DNA of 64,000 nucleotides from an uncultured Lachnospiraceae bacterium. Lineage in GTDB: Bacteria; Bacillota; Clostridia; Lachnospirales; Lachnospiraceae. The first letter of the stretch is position 1, and the number at the start of each line of letters is the position of its first letter. Location of the stretch: positions 1 through 64,000 of the forward strand of contig CANRIM010000001.1 in the NCBI GenBank assembly GCA_947630695.1, read 5' to 3'. Below, one piece after another: positions 61,204 through 64,000 of this stretch. Both the position numbers and the translations under genes were made by a program. A model generated the notes under the pieces. The model saw only the letters and a program-made list of their open reading frames with translations, had not been told where the DNA came from and ran no database searches.

Positions 61204-62154
61204 ATGATGGGAAGTATGACCGCATACAGGGAAAAATTGAAAATTCTGTACGGAAGATATGAGATATACATAAGGCCGGCGGTGAAGTTTTTATGCGCTC
61301 TGGCACTGTTTTTTGAAATCAGCCGTCTCACCGGCGGCAGTTCGCTTCTGGGAAATCCGGGGGTGATGCTGATTTTGTCGCTGCTTTGTATGGTGATTTC
61401 AAAAAATGCGATATTATATGTGACCGCGATTTATACGGCGCTGCTGCTTTATCCGGTTTCCATGGAATACTGTGTCGTATTTGCGTTTTCCATGCTGGTG
61501 ATATTGCTCCTGTATATGCAGTTTTCACCGGAAAACGCATATCTGATCGGACTTTCCCTGCTGGCCTGCGGCCTGCATCTGGGCCCTGTGCCTGCGGTGC
61601 TGGCGGGACTGTTTCTTGGGCCTGTGGCAATGGTACCGGTGGCCTGCGGGACATTTCTATATTATACGCTTTCCGGTATCGCCCCGTATCTGGCAGCCAG
61701 CCAGACGGAAGCAGGCAGTATGATCGACCGGTTCCGCATCGTCATTGAAAGTGTGTTTTACAACAAAGCGATGTTTCTGGCAGTGGCCGCTTCGGCGCTG
61801 GCCGTACTGGCGGTATTTCTGCTTCGCAAGCTGAAAATCAGATATGTATGGATCCTTTCTGTTATCGGCGGCCTGCTTTTGGATTTCCTGATTCGGGTGG
61901 CAGGCGCGCTGATTTTAAAAACCCAGGCGTCTTTTGTGTCTGCGCTGATCAGTCTGGTGATTTCCCTGCTGATTTGTGTAGTGGTTCTGATTTTTACGAG
62001 AGATTTTGATTATCAGCGGACGGAAATCGTACAGTTTGAGGACGATGATTATTATTATTATGTGAAAGCAATTCCCAAAAAGCATATGCCTGCGAACCGG
62101 ACATCCCAGGGCAGCGTACACAGACGGCGGGAACTGCATGAAGAAGGGAAATAA
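61204..62154 (+). CDS. Polytopic membrane protein of unknown function upstream of cdaA
   Basis: The product has 316 residues. Eight or so membrane helices fill residues 25-270; a cytosolic tail carries an acidic DDDYYYYVKAIPKK stretch and a basic end. GGGGAG precedes two ATGs (61204 and 61207); a GTG at 61186 is also possible. It stops two bases before cdaA, so it is most likely in the same operon. I do not recognise the family. Confidence 0.7.
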   Translation: MMGSMTAYREKLKILYGRYEIYIRPAVKFLCALALFFEISRLTGGSSLLGNPGVMLILSLLCMVISKNAILYVTAIYTALLLYPVSMEYCVVFAFSMLVILLLYMQFSPENAYLIGLSLLACGLHLGPVPAVLAGLFLGPVAMVPVACGTFLYYTLSGIAPYLAASQTEAGSMIDRFRIVIESVFYNKAMFLAVAASALAVLAVFLLRKLKIRYVWILSVIGGLLLDFLIRVAGALILKTQASFVSALISLVISLLICVVVLIFTRDFDYQRTEIVQFEDDDYYYYVKAIPKKHMPANRTSQGSVHRRRELHEEGK

Positions 62155-62156
62155 AA

Positions 62157-63023
62157 TTGGCAAAGCTTACCGAATTAGCGGATAAATATTTATACGGTCA
62201 CGGCCTGTTTCTGCCGAAGATCACATATTCGGATATTTTAGAGATCATTATTCTCGTTTTTATCATATATAAACTGATGGTTTGGATCAGAAATACCAGA
62301 GCCTGGGCATTGATGCGGGGGCTGTTTCTGCTGATGATTTTCCTGCTGATTGCCTATGTGCTGCAGATGGATGTCATTCTGTGGCTGGCAGGAAAGGCCA
62401 TCAACATCGGTTTTATCTTTATTATCATTATGTTCCAGCCGGAGCTGCGCAAAGGCCTGGAACATCTGGGGCACAGAAATGTCCTGACCTGGCTTTTCCC
62501 GTTTGAAAGCAATAAAAATGAAAGTCAGTATTACAGCGGACAGATGATCCACGAGGTGATCAACGCCTGTGTGGATATGTCCCGGCACAATACCGGCGCG
62601 CTGATCGTTATTCAGCGGCAGGAAAGCCTGGGCGAGTATGAAAATACCGGAATCAGCATCGACGCAGTGGTGTCCGCCCAGCTGATCATGAATATTTTTG
62701 AACACAATACGCCGCTGCATGACGGCGCGGTGATCATCAAAAACGAAAGAATCGATTCGGCAACCTGCTATCTGCCGCTGTCGGACAATATGATGATCAG
62801 CAAGGAGCTGGGTACAAGGCACCGGGCGGCCGTGGGCATCAGCGAGATTTCCGATTCTATTACCGTCGTCGTTTCGGAGGAAACCGGCGGCATATCCGTG
62901 GCCATTGCGGGAAGGCTGTACCGGGATCTGGATAAGGAGCAGCTGCGCTCTTATCTGGTGGCAAATCAGAACAAAACGCAGGAAAGAGTACCCAAAAAGA
63001 TTAGGAGGCGGAAGAAATCATGA
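62157..63023 (+). CDS. cdaA: Diadenylate cyclase CdaA
   Basis: The product has 288 residues. Three membrane helices (residues 26-95) precede the DAC domain with D189-G-A191 and R221-H-R223, the catalytic DGA and RHR motifs. It makes c-di-AMP from two ATP, a signal for potassium and cell-wall control. The start is TTG 62157 with AAGGGA seven bases ahead, which matches the family N-terminus. It overlaps the YbbR gene by four bases (ATGA). Confidence 0.95.
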   Translation: MAKLTELADKYLYGHGLFLPKITYSDILEIIILVFIIYKLMVWIRNTRAWALMRGLFLLMIFLLIAYVLQMDVILWLAGKAINIGFIFIIIMFQPELRKGLEHLGHRNVLTWLFPFESNKNESQYYSGQMIHEVINACVDMSRHNTGALIVIQRQESLGEYENTGISIDAVVSAQLIMNIFEHNTPLHDGAVIIKNERIDSATCYLPLSDNMMISKELGTRHRAAVGISEISDSITVVVSEETGGISVAIAGRLYRDLDKEQLRSYLVANQNKTQERVPKKIRRRKKS

Positions 63024-64000
63024 GAAAAGCGCTGACTAATAATATCGGTTTGAAAATTCTTGCGATTATCATCGCGGTCATTGTCTGGATCGCTGTCGTG
63101 GAGATCAACGATCCGGTAACGACCACCAAATTTTATGACGTTCCGGTGACGCTGCGCAATGAGGACTCCGTCACGGAGGACGGACTGGTTTATACGGTGG
63201 AGGACAACACCGACCTGGTGACGTTGACGGTAACGGCGCCGCGGTCCGTATTGTCCGATCTGGATACGGCGGATTTTTCCATCATCGCGGATCTTTCGGA
63301 ACGAAACGCCAGCCAGGAAGTGGAAATCAAGGCCACGTCAAGCAAGAGAAAAGTTGAAAATATTGCATTGGATCATAAATATCTGAAGCTGGAAACGGAA
63401 GACCTGATTACCAGGCAGATTACGGTGGAGCTGACGCCGGAGGGCATTCCCATGACCGGGTACGCGGTGGGGGAGGTCAGCGCCTCGCCCAATCAGATCA
63501 CCATCAGCGGTCCGGCCTCGGTGATGTCCAGGGTGGCCCGGGTGACGGCCAGTCTGAATGTGGACGGCTGTTTTGAAACGCTGCAGTCCAACTGCCGGGT
63601 TACTCTGCTGGATGCCAAAGGCGCGGAGGTTTCCCGTGACCGCATCAGCTTCAGTGACGAGGATATTCTGGTGACGGCCAGTTTTCTGCCCACTAAGACC
63701 ATCGATTTGAAGTTTGCCACGTCGGGCACGCCGGCGCTGGGCTATGGCGCTATCAGCATTACTTCGGATCCGGAGGTCATTACGATTTGCGGACAGTCTG
63801 CGGACATTGCCAATTTGGCCGGTATTTCCGTTCCGGCGGAGGAACTGGATGTTACGGGACTGGATAAGAATCTGGAAAAGACCATTAACGTGGAGCAGTA
63901 TCTGCCCGATAATATCAAAATCTTAAGCGCGGACGGCGGAAACGTCAAGGTCAAGGTGCTGATCAAAAAGCTGAATGAAAAGATCCTGAATGTGCCGGTG
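63020..64000 (+). CDS. YbbR-domain protein (CdaA regulator), 3' end outside window
   Basis: 327 codons are visible without a stop. A short N-terminus and one membrane helix (residues 9-28, IGLKILAIIIAVIVWIAVVE) are followed by repeated YbbR domains with the pattern IPMTGYAVGEVSASPNQITISGP. Known partners (CdaR of Bacillus) bind and inhibit CdaA from outside the membrane. In many Firmicutes glmM comes next, which cannot be seen here. Confidence 0.92.
   Translation, partial: MRKALTNNIGLKILAIIIAVIVWIAVVEINDPVTTTKFYDVPVTLRNEDSVTEDGLVYTVEDNTDLVTLTVTAPRSVLSDLDTADFSIIADLSERNASQEVEIKATSSKRKVENIALDHKYLKLETEDLITRQITVELTPEGIPMTGYAVGEVSASPNQITISGPASVMSRVARVTASLNVDGCFETLQSNCRVTLLDAKGAEVSRDRISFSDEDILVTASFLPTKTIDLKFATSGTPALGYGAISITSDPEVITICGQSADIANLAGISVPAEELDVTGLDKNLEKTINVEQYLPDNIKILSADGGNVKVKVLIKKLNEKILNVPV

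Overview
The window reads as chromosomal DNA of a Gram-positive anaerobe of the Clostridia, most likely a Lachnospiraceae member (inference from gene content; no 16S or other marker is present). The pointers are an FMN riboswitch with the ECF component RibU, LL-diaminopimelate aminotransferase, AsnA-type asparagine synthetase, a Csp-like subtilase, a YitT membrane protein, GatCAB amidotransferase, and a DUF5717/DUF5716-type gene cluster usually met in that family. Genes are dense, mostly on the + strand, with strong sigma-A type promoters (TTGACA-17-TATAAT) and simple hairpin terminators.

Layout. Positions 1-600 hold the end of an Rpn-like nuclease gene, its terminator and a fragment of a UDP-glucose dehydrogenase gene. 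Positions 600-16316 form one transcription unit: a promoter, a giant gene for a 4,966-residue protein with a type IV prepilin-like N-terminus followed by GLUG/beta-helix-like modules about 500 residues long, a second small pseudopilin, and a perfect terminator. Positions 16400-19130 are accessory DNA: small unrecognised ORFs, then a leftward operon of an XRE regulator, an ImmA/IrrE metalloprotease and a PIN-domain protein, with an inverted-repeat operator at its promoter.

From 19150 the window is mostly housekeeping: FMN riboswitch-ribU; degV and a MATE transporter; O-acetylhomoserine sulfhydrylase; asnA-ppa (leftward); a very short GatC-like gene with gatA, gatB and a YitT gene; a PucR/CdaR-type regulator; ftsE-ftsX, an EnvC/PcsB-like murein hydrolase activator, an S41 C-terminal processing protease and clpX; a small XRE regulator; cyclophilin; RNase H1; a Csp-like subtilase; dapF-dapL (leftward); VanZ, an enlarged M29 aminopeptidase and a cohesin-like membrane protein.

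From 45790 a GntR-type regulator with its own operator leads into clpC and radA, where CtsR-McsA-McsB would stand in many Firmicutes. These are followed by a three-gene set of unknown function: a 1,086-residue DUF5717-like protein, a DUF5716-like protein with a faint actin/Hsp70-like look, and a TPR-like protein. Then come tRNA-Gln(CUG), a CvfB-like S1 protein, MreB, RecD2, ComF, two unknown membrane proteins, the c-di-AMP synthase CdaA and the start of its YbbR-domain partner, which runs off the window end.

The most unusual items are the giant modular pseudopilin (including a compositionally foreign domain inserted within one module), the DUF5717/5716/TPR cluster, the XRE-ImmA-PIN operon, the GntR-ClpC-RadA arrangement and the 54-residue GatC remnant.
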